40,257 bases of DNA from Mesostigma viride (GCA_009746045.1 RPFO01000699.1:22501-62757); one strand, 5' to 3'; positions 1-10,810 are shown, counted from the first letter of the stretch. Notes: generated by a model from the letters alone, not told the origin. Program-made: numbers and translations.

Positions 1-120
1 AAACTCAACACCACTTTGATATGCATTATAGGGTGCACAAAGGTGCAATTAATATAGGGTTGTCATACAATATAAAACAGCACATCATTCCATAAACAAT
101 GCTGTCATGCCCAAATTAAA

Positions 121-1701
121 TCAATAGTCATCTTCTTCAGAACTGCTGTCCGAGGGGTTGCTTGCATCAACATCATCTTCTGATGACATAGTGTCATCCC
201 CACTAGTGTCGCAATAGTTCACAGCTTTACGCTGCCTTCCACTGGCCCTCTTTGCCATAGGGACCTCCTCAATTACAACGGTGGGCTGGCTAGGTCCAGC
301 ATCTGTGGGAGCACCACGCTTGCGGCTGCGCCCTCGAGCAGGTGCCTTGCCAGCGCGGCGCACCACGTCGCCATCACCTAGGTCTGCCGCTGCCACCTTC
401 TTCTTCTTGGACCCCTTCTTCTTGCCTTTCTTCTTGCCACTAGGCGGTGGCGGTGGCATCGGCTCACCCTCCTCAATCACTTCAAACTGCGGCATGGTGG
501 GGAAATCTGCTGCCACGCTGTGATACACATGGTTACTGAGGGCAGATTGCGCCTGATGTGCCATGCTCCATGGCAGTTTGGCAGGGATTACCACCATTTC
601 GGGAGCATAGCATTCATCGACGACATACCCAACTGAGCTCACTGCACCTGGCAACACAAGGCACGACGACCTGGGGGCCTGTGCGCTGCTGATGACCACC
701 AACCTCTCGTGGGGCAGGTGAGCGACATGAAGGCGATCAAAAAGCTCCACCTTCAACAACAGCTGCCATTCCCAGCCCCCTCGTGGGTACTCTAACCTGG
801 CCTTCAGAATGTGTGTAATGAAACCAAAGTCTACACCGCCCGGGCCATGCACCGCAACTCCCGCATTCTTGTGCCGCTTTCCCTGGGATTGGTCCGCAGC
901 CTCCGTGCGGTAGTTGAACCCGTGTATCCTGACTTTGTGGAAAGAATCCGCGTAGCGCTTCACGCCCCCACACGCCGCTACAATGCCTTGCGGCACAAGC
1001 GGCGTCAGGTTTAATGATGCCCATGCAAGCACGTTGAACGTTGTGTCAGCACAGCGATCTCGCCTGCATTCAAACAAACGCACACCGATAACCCAGCAAA
1101 GAGTATTATTATTGCAAGTATTGGTTATTAAAAAAAATAGAACAGATACAACACAGGACGCTTTTACTGGCGGCAAGATCATGGCACCCGGATGGGTAAA
1201 ACCAAACAAACTAGATATTAATTACTAGGGCTGGCTTTGTGACAGTAAAACATGATTGCATGGCTAATCCCAAGGCGCCTTTCAATAGGACTGAATTAAA
1301 AAACCAAAGCAGACGGCGTAAGTAGCATTTGCAAAAAACAAGGCTCACCAGTAGGCCTCGTCGCCATTCGCAGGGTCGCTGTAATCAGCCTTGGGAAGGG
1401 CATCTTCTACCAGCAAATCCCTTGCCGCGTTGTGTCAGCACAGCGATCCCCCCTGCATCCAAACAAAGGCACACCGATAACCAAGCAAAGAGTATGCAAA
1501 TGTGTAGCCTTGTTCATTGAAATTATGGCTGGCTTACGCAAAGAGCGACTGTAAGATGACCTATACAGTGGGGCCGGAAACAGCTTGCTTGATCAGGGCG
1601 TGTTTTTCGAGCTTCACTGGCCGGGAGTGTCTAGTGGTGAGAACCATTGCTGCGATCGCTTTCCCACCATTTACGAGGAAATACCCGCAAATGAAAAACC
1701 A
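121..1701 (-). CDS. CACTA-type transposase, C-terminal part, three exons (fragment)
   Basis: Three minus-strand exons can be read: 1701-1567 (acceptor TTTCAG, donor GTATAG, 45 codons), 1428-1349 (donor GTGAGC) and 1063-121 (acceptor TGCAG, stop TGA at 121). The last two join in phase through a 285-nt intron, giving ...EAYWRDRCAD... The final exon has a GGVKRYADSF segment, then GF-Y-TEA and a beta-rich stretch with GYVVDECYAP. This resembles the DUF4216-type C-terminal region of plant CACTA (TNP2) transposases. It then has a PPPPP plus poly-Lys nuclear-localisation-like tract and an acidic Ser/Asp/Glu tail. The N-terminal catalytic exons were not identified. The acceptor of the middle exon is unclear. 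A 66-bp duplication of the next exon's acceptor sits there, and reading from it in phase meets a TGA. The gene may therefore be a pseudogene. The family assignment is by motif memory only. Confidence 0.5.
1041..1106. repeat. 66-bp direct repeat spanning a splice acceptor, copy 1
   Basis: Bases 1041-1106 and 1430-1495 are nearly identical without gaps. On the minus strand the copy contains the last bases of an intron (GTTTGAATGCAG) and the first about 23 bases of the following exon. The second copy lies directly upstream of the preceding exon. Confidence 0.8.
1430..1495. repeat. 66-bp direct repeat spanning a splice acceptor, copy 2
   Basis: This is the second copy of the 1041-1106 segment, with the acceptor GTTTGGATGCAG. 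It abuts the open frame of the exon at 1428-1349. It may supply a decoy acceptor or have replaced the original one. Confidence 0.75.
1498..1593 (-). repeat. Inverted repeat arm, left (about 95 bp)
   Basis: The segment 1498-1593 is an imperfect reverse complement of 2348-2441. The matching region contains the end of the exon 1701-1567 plus the start of its intron. In both copies the boundary reads CCN-ACN followed by GTRTAG. Confidence 0.75.
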
Positions 1702-1824
1702 CTGAAACGGTCTAGCTAGTCAGTCATTACATTAGCCACATGCCATCATGCATGTTTCCAAACGTCCAGGAACTGCACACGGTGCAAATGCCATTTGCAG
1801 TGCAAAAATCCAGAGGACACGACC

Positions 1825-2118
1825 TCATTGCTTCATATTTGTATGCAGAAGACTAAAAAAGTAACATGCATTAATGGCCCGCATGCATAAAGGGCCTGAA
1901 TTCTGATGCGGGCCCAACGGCAGCACCGCCAAAGCAGATAAGGGCCCGCAGTCTGATGCGGGCCCCACGGCACCACCGCCATAGCAGAGCTCGAAGGTCG
2001 TGGTGCGCGTGAAACGTACGTATGCCCTTTGTCGGTAGGTGCCGTTGGGGTCAAATTGGGTGCCGCCAAAATCGGGCCGACGCGTCAATAGACTGAGGCC
2101 GTCGATGAGAGCCATCAT
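1825..2118 (-). CDS. Hypothetical open frame, possible upstream exon of the TE3 gene
   Basis: A 97-codon minus-strand frame starts MMALIDGLSLLTRR and includes RAYVRFTRTTTFEL. It lies between the transposase exons (121-1701) and another open frame at 2432-2878, on the same strand. Its downstream half consists of two near-identical 50-bp blocks (1891-1940 and 1941-1988). That block length is not a multiple of three, so the second block is read in a different frame. No family was recognised. It could be a chance frame. Confidence 0.22.
   Translation of the reverse strand: MMALIDGLSLLTRRPDFGGTQFDPNGTYRQRAYVRFTRTTTFELCYGGGAVGPASDCGPLSALAVLPLGPHQNSGPLCMRAINACYFFSLLHTNMKQ
1891..1988. repeat. 50-bp tandem duplication (2 copies)
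   Basis: Both blocks start AGGGCC, share TCTGATGCGGGCCC and end GCAGA(TA). They are unit 1 at 1891-1940 and unit 2 at 1941-1988. Confidence 0.75.
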
Positions 2119-2347
2119 GCGGCTTGGGGAACTTCAGCTAAGTTAACTTAACGCAAACCACTGGTCGCCCGCGTCGGGAACCGGCCCAACGGCTCTCCCG
2201 CAACAGAAAATTACGCGGCATACTGCATAAGTCGTCGGATTGTTACATTTCGACGGTCAAGATTTCATGATGAGGTTTGCGTTCAATTTGCCGCAGTTTG
2301 CCGCCCAGAGAAAGTAGTTGTTGGACTCGTTGCCCACGATGAAACAC

Positions 2348-2441
2348 AATCAAGCAAGCCGTTTCCGGCCCCACCGTGTAGGTCATGTAGTCGCTCTTCA
2401 CGTCAGCCAGCCGTAATTTCAATGCACAAGGCTACACATTT
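2348..2441 (+). repeat. Inverted repeat arm, right (about 95 bp)
   Basis: This is the partner of 1498-1593, with about 750 bp between the arms. It looks like an inverted duplicate of a transposase exon end rather than a terminal repeat, because nothing outside the arms behaves like an insertion border. Confidence 0.7.
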
Positions 2442-2878
2442 CCATCTCCATTCATATTCATAATCCTGCACGACTCGAAAACGCGGACAAGATAACGGCA
2501 GGCTCGAGCTACCATGGTCCGGATTCTCCCGATTTCTGGCCTGCGCTGGTTGTCTCCTTGATATTGGCAACTCTCTCCGGTAAGAGATTTTCCGCAGTTT
2601 GGCTGTTTCGAAACGTTAATTAAGTGAGATGCCTTCGGATCAGGAGACTCACACAGCCGCGAAATCATGCCAAAGGTCATATGTTCGATCCCTTGCTGGT
2701 AGCTTCTGAGCTTTCTTATTTTCTGTGTTCCGCGGAATCTCAGATTTGGGCCGCTAGCGTTTTCACGTTTGTTGCTTTCTGATCCGACGACAACGTTGTG
2801 CCTTGCTCGTGTGACATCTGGCGCATGGTGTGATTCATGTGTATGGTGCTGCCTTGCCACATGGGGCTGCTTTGCCAT
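2432..2878 (-). CDS. Hypothetical basic protein, possible N-terminal exon in TE3
   Basis: A 148-codon minus-strand frame begins MAKQPHVARQHHTH, is rich in Arg/Lys/His and has no recognised domain. Its start lies 1.1 kb inside the right end of TE3. It reads in the same direction as the transposase exons, which is where a first exon would be expected. A comparable gene start lies 0.5 kb inside the right end of TE1. Codon use and homology were not testable. Confidence 0.25.
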   Translation of the reverse strand: MAKQPHVARQHHTHESHHAPDVTRARHNVVVGSESNKRENASGPNLRFRGTQKIRKLRSYQQGIEHMTFGMISRLCESPDPKASHLINVSKQPNCGKSLTGESCQYQGDNQRRPEIGRIRTMVARACRYLVRVFESCRIMNMNGDGNV

Positions 2879-2898
2879 AAGAGTGAGTGTTGGGTTCT

Positions 2899-3217
2899 AC
2901 ACATTTGCTGCATGGACCGTTAGGTGCTGGTGAGCTCTTCCTTGTAGAATGGTGATGTCTATGTCAAGGATCTGATGTCTTTTTTGTCTCTTGCACTGCT
3001 TTCATTTTAGGGGGAATTATAGGTGTCATTATTTTGGCATTTGAAGGTATAGATGTTTATCTGCAAGGGCCTGTTTTTTTTCCCCCGGCCTCTTGCATGC
3101 ATGGATGTGTAGAATTGTATGTTGATGGAATTATGATTTGCCATACACATTTGCTGAGCTCAAGATCCTTGTAGAACGCTTACATCTATGTCAAGGATCT
3201 GATTTCTTTTCCTCTTG
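2899..3217. repeat. Diverged direct repeat pair in non-coding DNA
   Basis: The phrases ACACATTTGCTG, CTTGTAGAA and ATCTATGTCAAGGATCTGAT recur about 226-246 bp apart (about 2899-2990 and 3145-3217). No gene is seen between 2879 and 3350. Confidence 0.5.
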
Positions 3218-3352
3218 CGTATATTGTGTCGGTTTGCTTTATTTCTTGCAGGGACCACGAGAGTAAAATGCAAGCGGTTCCACTTTCAAGTCAGCATGTG
3301 ACGCCCTGTCGACCGGCCCGCTTTTTAGCTAGCTACCATATAGTATTTGATG

Positions 3353-3507
3353 ATAGGCATTGAATGCGAAAGATGTCATAACGCCATAACAGACTGTGTT
3401 GAACAGGCATTGAATGCCGAAGATGTCATAACGCCATAACAGACTGTGTTGAAAAGGCATATTTGAATGCCGAAGATGTACATAACGCCATAACAGTGTT
3501 GAATAGT
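3353..3507. repeat. Minisatellite, about 60-bp unit, nearly 3 copies
   Basis: The unit contains AGGCATTGAATGC, GAAGATGTCATAACGCC and ATAACAGACTGTGTTGAA. The third copy is slightly expanded and then truncated. Confidence 0.8.
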
Positions 3508-3665
3508 TGAATCAACGGGTTCTTGCAGCTGTAAACATTAAAATTATTCAAACATTTAATGAAAAAATCATTATTGTTCGTGCTGTTTTGAACAGCGGTT
3601 GTTACTGGCACTGCATGCATGTGTCTGCTGCCAGCATATTGCATTATGGGTGTGTTTTTCAGCGC

Positions 3666-3995
3666 TGTGTTTTCTCACTTTTCTCACTTTTCTCACGTCC
3701 TGTTTTTCTCACTTTTCTCACTTTTCTCACGTCCTGATTTTCTCACTTTTCTCACGTTTCACACCTCCCGTTTTTCTCACTTATCTCACGTCCTGTTTTT
3801 TGAGATTTTTCTCACGTTTTTCCCCTTTTTTTCACCTTTTTGGGGCAATCTCACCCGGGTGAGAAACGTGTTTTCTCACCCATTCTCACCCCATTCTCAC
3901 CCTTTTTTCTCACCTTTCTCACCCATTCTCACCCATTTCTCACCCTTTTTCTCACCTTTCTCACCCTTTTTCTCACCATTTCTCACCCATTCTCA
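3666..3995 (-). repeat. TE3 subterminal array of GTGAGAAA motifs
   Basis: TTCTCAC recurs dozens of times with 8-14-nt spacing. In the middle is a perfect 16-bp palindrome, TCTCACCCGGGTGAGA, at 3849-3864. In CACTA elements such arrays bind the transposase or its accessory protein. That role is inferred here from position next to a CACTA terminus. Open frames through this array are compositional artefacts. Confidence 0.7.
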
Positions 3996-4012
3996 AAGCC
4001 GAGTTCCTAGTG

Positions 4013-4133
4013 CGGTTGGAGTTTCGCGGGGAAACCCAAGTTCCCGAGTAATTCACCAATGACGCGCTTCGAACACTTGCCCGCTAAAACCTAAGCAGCC
4101 GCTCCGGCTGGCCACTTAAACGAAACTTGATCG
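4013..4133. other. Unique spacer between TE3 and the first GGAT array
   Basis: This is 121 bp with no match to block X, which precedes the other GGAT arrays of the tandem family. It therefore marks the true left edge of that array or an older junction. No gene is seen. Confidence 0.5.
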
Positions 4134-5072
4134 GGATGGATGGATGGATGGATGGATGGATGGATGGATGGATGGATGGATGGATGGATGGATGGATGGA
4201 TGGATGGATGGATGGATGGATGGATGGATGGATGGATGGATGGATGGATGGATGGATGGCCTGGATGGATGCATGGATGGATGGATGGATGGATGGATGG
4301 ATGGATGGATGGATGGATGGATGGATGGATGGATGGATGGATGGATGGATGGATGGATGGATGGATGGATGGATGGATGGATGGATGGATGGATGGATGG
4401 ATGGATGGATGGATGGATGGATGGATGGATGGATGGATGGATGGATGGATGGATGGATGGATGGATGGATGGATGGATGGATGGATGGATGGATGGATGG
4501 ATGGATGGATGGATGGATGGATGGATGGATGGATGGATGGATGGATGGATGGATGGATGGATGGATGGATGGATGGATGGATGGATGGATGGATGGATGG
4601 ATGGATGGATGGATGGATGGATGGATGGATGGATGGATGGATGATGGATGGATGGATGGATGGATGGATGGATGGATGGATGGATGGATGGATGGATGGA
4701 TGGATGGATGGATGGATGGATGGATGGATGGATGGATGGATGGATGGATGGATGGATGGATGGATGGATGGATGGATGGATGGATGGATGGATGGATGGA
4801 TGGATGGATGGATGGATGGATGGATGGATGGATGGATGGATGGATGGATGGATGGATGGATGGATGGATGGATGGATGGATGGATGGATGGATGGAAGGA
4901 TGGATGGATGGATGGATGGATGGATGGATGGATGGATGGATGGATGGATGGATGGATGGATGGATGGATGGATGGATGGATGGATGGATGGATGGATGGA
5001 TGGATGGATGGATGGATGGATGGATGGATGGATGGATGGATGGATGGATGGATGGATGGATGGATGGATGGA
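4134..5072. repeat. (GGAT)n array 1
   Basis: About 939 bp of near-pure GGAT with only three short interruptions (near 4259-4272, 4642 and 4896). It runs directly into block Y of tandem copy A. All forward frames read Met-Asp-Gly-Trp repeats, which is a property of the sequence and not evidence of a protein. Confidence 0.97.
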
Positions 5073-5837
5073 TTTTCTGAGCTATCTGCTCATTTTATAG
5101 TTATGTTGCGGCGGGCTCAAAGGGGGCCGATCTGCCGCCTGTAGCGTAGCTCTACCGTACGTCACCTACACCATGTTAGGTGCTTGTTGTTACTTAGGAC
5201 TAGAGAGAGAAAAGGGACCGGCGGTGCGCCGGTACTAGTGCCTACTGGCAACCGTGCCCGCCCTTGATTGAGGGGGGCGCGGCGCCTTGAGACATGTGCT
5301 TTGTTTTCCATTTTCACACCGTACTTAGAGTGGTGTGGTGAACGTAGGGAGGCCTTTTTGCAGCTTCGCAACTTGATCCCAGCATTTGCTGGCAAGGTCG
5401 GCTGGCCGCTATGGCGGCTGCGCTGAATGTAAGACGATGCTATCGGCCTCTCCGGGCGTGGAGAGGCCTGGAATAACAGTCTTTATGATCGCCACCTACC
5501 GTTACAGGCCACGGTAATGGTTGTTAGGTGGGGGGCTCTACGATTTGAGTAAAAGGGTGTGATTTCCGGCGCTGGGCCCACTGACGATTCCCCTCTACCC
5601 CTGGGTGCGGCAAGCAGCTTCCTGACACTGGGGAAGCTGCGTTTTTAGTCGGACAACGTCAGGGAAGGAGCCATACAGGCCAGGGCCAGCGGCTACGGTG
5701 GAAAAAATCACAGGTGGAGGCGAATCTGCCTTAAACGTGGAGATGGCTAGCGTGGGGTGCCAGGGTAGCCCATAACTACCAGGAGCCTGACAGCGGACCC
5801 GATCTTTCGGCCTGTGGCCAGACGGGAGTTTCGGGGA
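5073..5837 (+). repeat. Tandem-family copy A (alpha, long), 5' half
   Basis: Block Y-alpha (5073-5364, ending in the splice-acceptor-like GGCCTTTTTGCAGC) is followed by the conserved body (5365-5837). The copy is interrupted after 5837 by TE1 and resumes at 24838. Several strong hairpins are visible in the body: GGCCTCTCC/GGAGAGGCC, GCAGCTTCC/GGAAGCTGC, GCCGC/GCGGC and the CCACCTA/TAGGTGG stem. No protein is recognised in any frame. Confidence 0.85.
5452..5535 (+). ncRNA. Candidate structured RNA segment in the tandem-family body
   Basis: Two adjacent hairpins were read by eye. The first has a perfect 9-bp stem, GGCCTCTCC with GGAGAGGCC around a 6-nt loop. The second has CCACCTA plus CCGTTAC pairing with GTAATGG plus TAGGTGG, with one G-T wobble and a 4-nt bulge. 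In copy C (beta) the second stem has CCACCCA opposite TGGGTGG, a T-A to C-G exchange on both sides. A third stem at about 5611-5639 changes A-T to G-T, which also keeps pairing. Known families (SRP, RNase P, snRNA) were not recognised. Transcription is not demonstrated. Confidence 0.35.
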
Positions 5838-5986
5838 CACTATACTTTTCGTCCGAGGGTGGTAAAAAGCATCCGAGGCGTAAATTACGAGGTGGTAAGT
5901 TACTCCGCTTTTACTCTTACCGTTTGCATACGAGTTCGGATCTTTCTCGTAAGCTACGAGTTAGATCCGAGGTAAGATCCGACGTC

Positions 5987-6345
5987 GTAATTTACGAGGT
6001 AGTAATTTACGAGGTAGTAATTTACGAGGTAGTAATTTACGAGGTAGTAATGTACGAGGTAGTAATGTACGAGGTAGTAATGTACGAGATCATGGGGATG
6101 CAAGTGCCCTGGTGCACCTAGAGCAAGGGTCCTTTACATCCCCACCCTTGCAGGAAGTAGCTTAGGATGTATGATAGGCCATATGCCCCCTCTCAAGGGC
6201 TATGTGCTACATATACTCCCAACGGAGTTATGTTACAATTCAATTCATTCAATGTACGAGGTAGTAATTTACGAGGTAGTAAGGTACGAGGTAGTAATTT
6301 GCGAGGTAGTAATTTACGAGTTGGTAATTTACGATCCCGGTACTC
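5987..6345. repeat. TE1 left subterminal motif array
   Basis: An exact 15-bp unit GTAATTTACGAGGTA is tandemly repeated (variants GTAATGTACGAGGTA and GTAAGGTACGAGGTA). The array is split by a truncated LINE at 6089-6250. It is interpreted as transposase-binding sites by analogy with CACTA elements. Confidence 0.8.
6089..6250 (+). mobile_element. 5'-truncated LINE copy inserted in the TE1 subterminal array
   Basis: This 162-bp segment matches the 3' end of the ORF1-only LINE at 17626-19629 in opposite orientation. The tail is a degenerate AATTC repeat. Target duplication AATGTACGAG is present at 6079-6088 and 6251-6260. Confidence 0.85.
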
Positions 6346-6660
6346 GGTCCCGTAGGTTACGACGTCGTATGCTTCTCGCGTACACTACCGGTACTACAAT
6401 CATGTCGCTATGTCGTTCTGAATTGCAGTACGCATGTCACTTATCAGAATTTCACTTTGATTTCACTTATCATTTCGGTCAACCTAACCCCTAACACCCA
6501 TTTACCCGGGGGAAAAAAATGAATGGCATTTGCAGCAAGGCTCATGCAAGACGAGTTCCTATTTCATAAAAAATTTCATTATTAAATGCAGGATTACATG
6601 TCATGCACAAAAATCCAACGCCTTCACAGAAAATAGCATATCAAGTCTTCTGACGACAAT
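6346..6660. other. Non-coding interval in TE1
   Basis: A few degenerate TTACGA motifs occur up to about 6365. After that there is AT-rich sequence with no recognisable gene or repeat. Confidence 0.4.
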
Positions 6661-6661
6661 A

Positions 6662-6899
6662 TCAAGTCAATATCAAATTCGTGGCTTCTCTTCGTGGCTT
6701 GAAATACTGTTTCCATGCGGTGCTTAGGACAGCTCCGGGGATGTCGGCACCGCACAGAAGCTCCATCCGGGAGCAAGTGCGCCGGGGGAAGATGTTGTAC
6801 ATCCAGAGCTCGATATGTGCGGGAAGCCGTCGTGTTGGAAACCGAGGTGTCTGCACATAATTCCGCGCGCAGGCAGCTTGTGCCTTTACGGGGGAAGAC
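6662..6899 (-). CDS. Candidate terminal exon of a TE1-encoded protein
   Basis: On the minus strand a good acceptor (TTTTGTGTCGCAG, AG at 6901-6900) opens a 79-codon frame ending in TGA at 6662. It includes HIELWMYNIFPRR and MELLCGADIPGAVLSTAWKQYF, a plausible protein-like sequence with no family recognised. It lies 0.8 kb inside the left TIR and points toward it, the same position and direction as the last exon candidate of TE2. A competing frame (6624-6932) is also open. It looks less protein-like but cannot be excluded. Confidence 0.33.
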
Positions 6900-7060
6900 C
6901 TGCGACACAAAAACCGTGTCCGGACAATGCAATACGGAGAAATGGCAACGGCAGATGGAGTCGGCTAAGGCCGCTTGTAAGGAAAGTGATTTTTAATGCA
7001 CGAATAAATGTATAATGCATGCTACATCGCCATCGCTTGGGCGGTGAAAAGACAAGGACC

Positions 7061-7285
7061 AACCACATGCCCCCACCTACCCTTCGTGCATCCCGCCCTT
7101 GACGAGGCACAACCATGTGCCCCCACCTACCCTTTGTGCGTCCCTCCCTTGACAAGAAACAAGCACGTGCACCTATCTAACCTTTGTGCATCCCTTCCTT
7201 GGCAAGGAACAAGCACACCCACCCACCTACTCCACATGCATCCCTCCCTTGACAAGGAACAAGCACGATCACCCAGCTACCCACT
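7061..7285. repeat. Minisatellite with exact 50-bp period
   Basis: Units start at 7061, 7111, 7161, 7211 and 7261 (last partial), each beginning AAC/AAGCAC and containing CTTGACAAGGAAC-like ends. There are no indels between units despite substitutions. Confidence 0.85.
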
Positions 7286-7529
7286 AGCACGGCAGCAAGG
7301 CAGACCTTACAATGGCAAGTGATGTTTATCGGTAGAAACTGTTAGACAACTAGCAAACGAGCCAGCCGGTGAAGAGCAAGGCACGCATGCAAGGAATTTG
7401 TCGTTGCCTATGTCTACGCTTGTGTTTGTCACTGCAGTTGAAATCTGCATTTGCATCAGCAGGCCCGATCGAACCCCATGTCGCCACCCGCATTTCCACT
7501 TATACTTCACGGCCCCTTATTCTTCTCTT

Positions 7530-7905
7530 GTGCCTGCCTTTGCCCTAACTGTTACCCTAGCATCTGCCCTTGCCCCTATCCTTTGATCCCCAGTGTTTGC
7601 CGTTGCCCTCATCCTTTCCCTAGTGCCTGCCCTTGTCTTCATCTTTTCCCTTGTGCCTGCCCTTGCCCTTGTCCGTTCCCTCGTGCTTGACTTGTCCTAA
7701 TCTCTTTCCCTTGCGCCTGCCCTTGCCCTTATCCGCTTCCCTTGTGCCTGCCCCTGCCCTTGCCCTTGTCATTTCCCTTGAGCCTGCCCTTTTGGCAAGC
7801 ACAAGTGCCTTTGTCCTTTCCTTGGCCTTGTGCTTGCTCTTCCAGTTTCCCTTTCCTTTGCTCGTGCGGTTGCCTTTGCTCTTACCCGGGTGCTTGCCCT
7901 TGCCG
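7530..7905. repeat. Degenerate pyrimidine-rich repeat (TGCCTGCCCTTGCCCTT-like)
   Basis: Variants of TGCCTGCCCTTGCCC(TT) with spacers such as ATCCTTTCCCT recur about every 28-45 bp. Open frames on both strands here are low-complexity artefacts. Confidence 0.7.
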
Positions 7906-9750
<1,845 letters not shown>

Positions 9751-10200
9751 GGTGGTACACAAATACCGTACAGGTGGTACACAACTGCAGCCAGGACAAC
9801 AGCCGGGCGCTGCGTACCTGCCGTGGGAAGGAGGGGGGTGGTACACAAGTACCGTACAGGTGGTACACAACTGCAGCCAGCACAACAGCGAGTCGCTGCG
9901 TACCCGTGGGAAGGAGGGAGGTGGTACACAAAAACCGTACAGGTGGTACACAACTGCAGCCAGCACAACAGCGAGTCGCTGCGTACCTGCCGTGGGAAGG
10001 AGGGGGGTGGTACACAAATACCGTACAGGTGGTACACAACTGCAGCCAGCACAACAGCGAGTCGCTGCGTACCTGCCGTGGGAAGGAGGGAGGTGGTACA
10101 CAAAAACCGTACAGGTGGTACACAACTGCAGCCAGCACAACAGCGAGTCGCTGCGTACCTGCCGTCAGTGCCGTGGGAAGGAGGGGGGTGCTACACAAAT
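9751..10200. repeat. 86-bp minisatellite, about 5.3 copies
   Basis: Unit starts are 9751, 9837, 9920, 10006, 10092 and 10187 (periods 86, 83, 86, 86, 95). Each unit contains two copies of GGTGGTACACAA. ACAAATACC and ACAAAAACC variants mostly alternate between neighbouring units. It is open in several frames on both strands only because of the repeat. Confidence 0.9.
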
Positions 10201-10203
10201 ATC

Positions 10204-10810
10204 CGACCTATATATTAGCGATAGCCGCCGCCTATTAAACAGGTCCTATTCATCACGAGCGTCAACGCCCCGTCATCGCCCCGTCATCGCCCGGCCGAGG
10301 GCCTTAACCTGTTAACTGTTTATTCGGAGTGATAGTCAACGACCTATACTACCAATAGCTGCCGCATATCAAACATCGGTTTTTCATCGGGCCCGTCGAG
10401 GGCGATGACGGTGACGGTCGTCACCGTCATCGCCCTCGACGGGCCAACATCTAAACTCTTCTCTTAATCAACAATCTATATTACCAATAGCCGCCGCCTA
10501 TCAAACAGATCCTATTCATCACGCGCGTCAACGCCCCGTCATCGCCCCGTCATCGCCCCGTGATCGCCATGCCGAGCCAGCCGAGGGCCAACCTCTTAAC
10601 TCTTTACATTTGTATTCGGAGTAGTAGTCAACGACCTATATTACCAATAGCCGCCGCATATCAAAAAGGTCGTATTCATGACGCCCGTCGAGGGCGATGA
10701 CGGTGACGCCGTCACCGTCATCGCCCACGGGCCAACATCTAAACTCTTCTCTTAATCAACAATCTATATTACCAATAGCCGCCGCCTGTCAAACAGATCC
10801 TATTCACATC
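10204..10810. repeat. Composite tandem repeat (about 288 bp) with embedded palindromes
   Basis: Two half-units alternate (a-b-a-b-a'). Both start near CTATATTACCAATAGCCGCCGC. Half-unit a carries GCCCCGTCATC tandem copies. Half-unit b carries a large palindrome. The motif spacing 10470 to 10757 and 10340 to 10630 gives periods of 287-290 bp. A partial copy of half-unit a lies at 16348-16461. Confidence 0.85.
10390..10445. repeat. Perfect 27-bp-arm palindrome with 2-nt centre
   Basis: Arms begin GGCCCGTCGAGGGCG and close around GT. The second half-unit b (10683-10733) has the same palindrome with a small deletion in one arm. Confidence 0.92.

Larger units (their letters stand above)
1..4012. 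mobile_element. TE3: right part of a CACTA-like DNA transposon
   Basis: The sequence ending at 4012 reads, on the minus strand, CACTAGGAACTCGGC, which is the diagnostic CACTA terminus. It is followed inward by a dense array of GTGAGAAA motifs (about 3666-3995). Terminal CACTA plus subterminal motif arrays is the classic layout of the EnSpm/CACTA superfamily. A transposase-like gene on the minus strand (121-1701) lies inside. The left end is outside the window. By analogy with TE2, whose last exon ends about 1 kb inside its left end, the missing border should be about 1 kb upstream of base 1. The target duplication cannot be tested without the left border. Confidence 0.6.

Noticed and set aside
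1561-1566. In-frame TAG after the exon 1701-1567 as evidence for a variant genetic code
   Set aside because: It falls inside a GTATAG/GTGTAG donor-like sequence present in both duplicated copies, so it is better explained as intron.
2684-2702. tRNA-like B-box (GTTCGATCCC)
   Set aside because: Flanks do not pair into a T-arm and no A-box or cloverleaf can be formed.
3599-4062. Phe/Leu/Ser-Pro-rich frames
   Set aside because: Translations of the TTCTCAC subterminal array.
4134-5072. Telomeric repeat
   Set aside because: GGAT does not match known TTAGGG/TTTAGGG-type telomere repeats, and the arrays are internal and flanked by unique modules.
4127-5144. Long Met-Asp-Gly-Trp and Ile-His-Pro-Ser repeat proteins (also at 16696-17057, 20067-21573, 26339-27624, 29975-31009)
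   Set aside because: A GGAT tetranucleotide has no stop in any frame on either strand, so these frames follow from composition alone.
5579-5586. Hammerhead ribozyme core (CTGACGA)
   Set aside because: The second conserved box (GAAA after stem II) is missing at the expected place.
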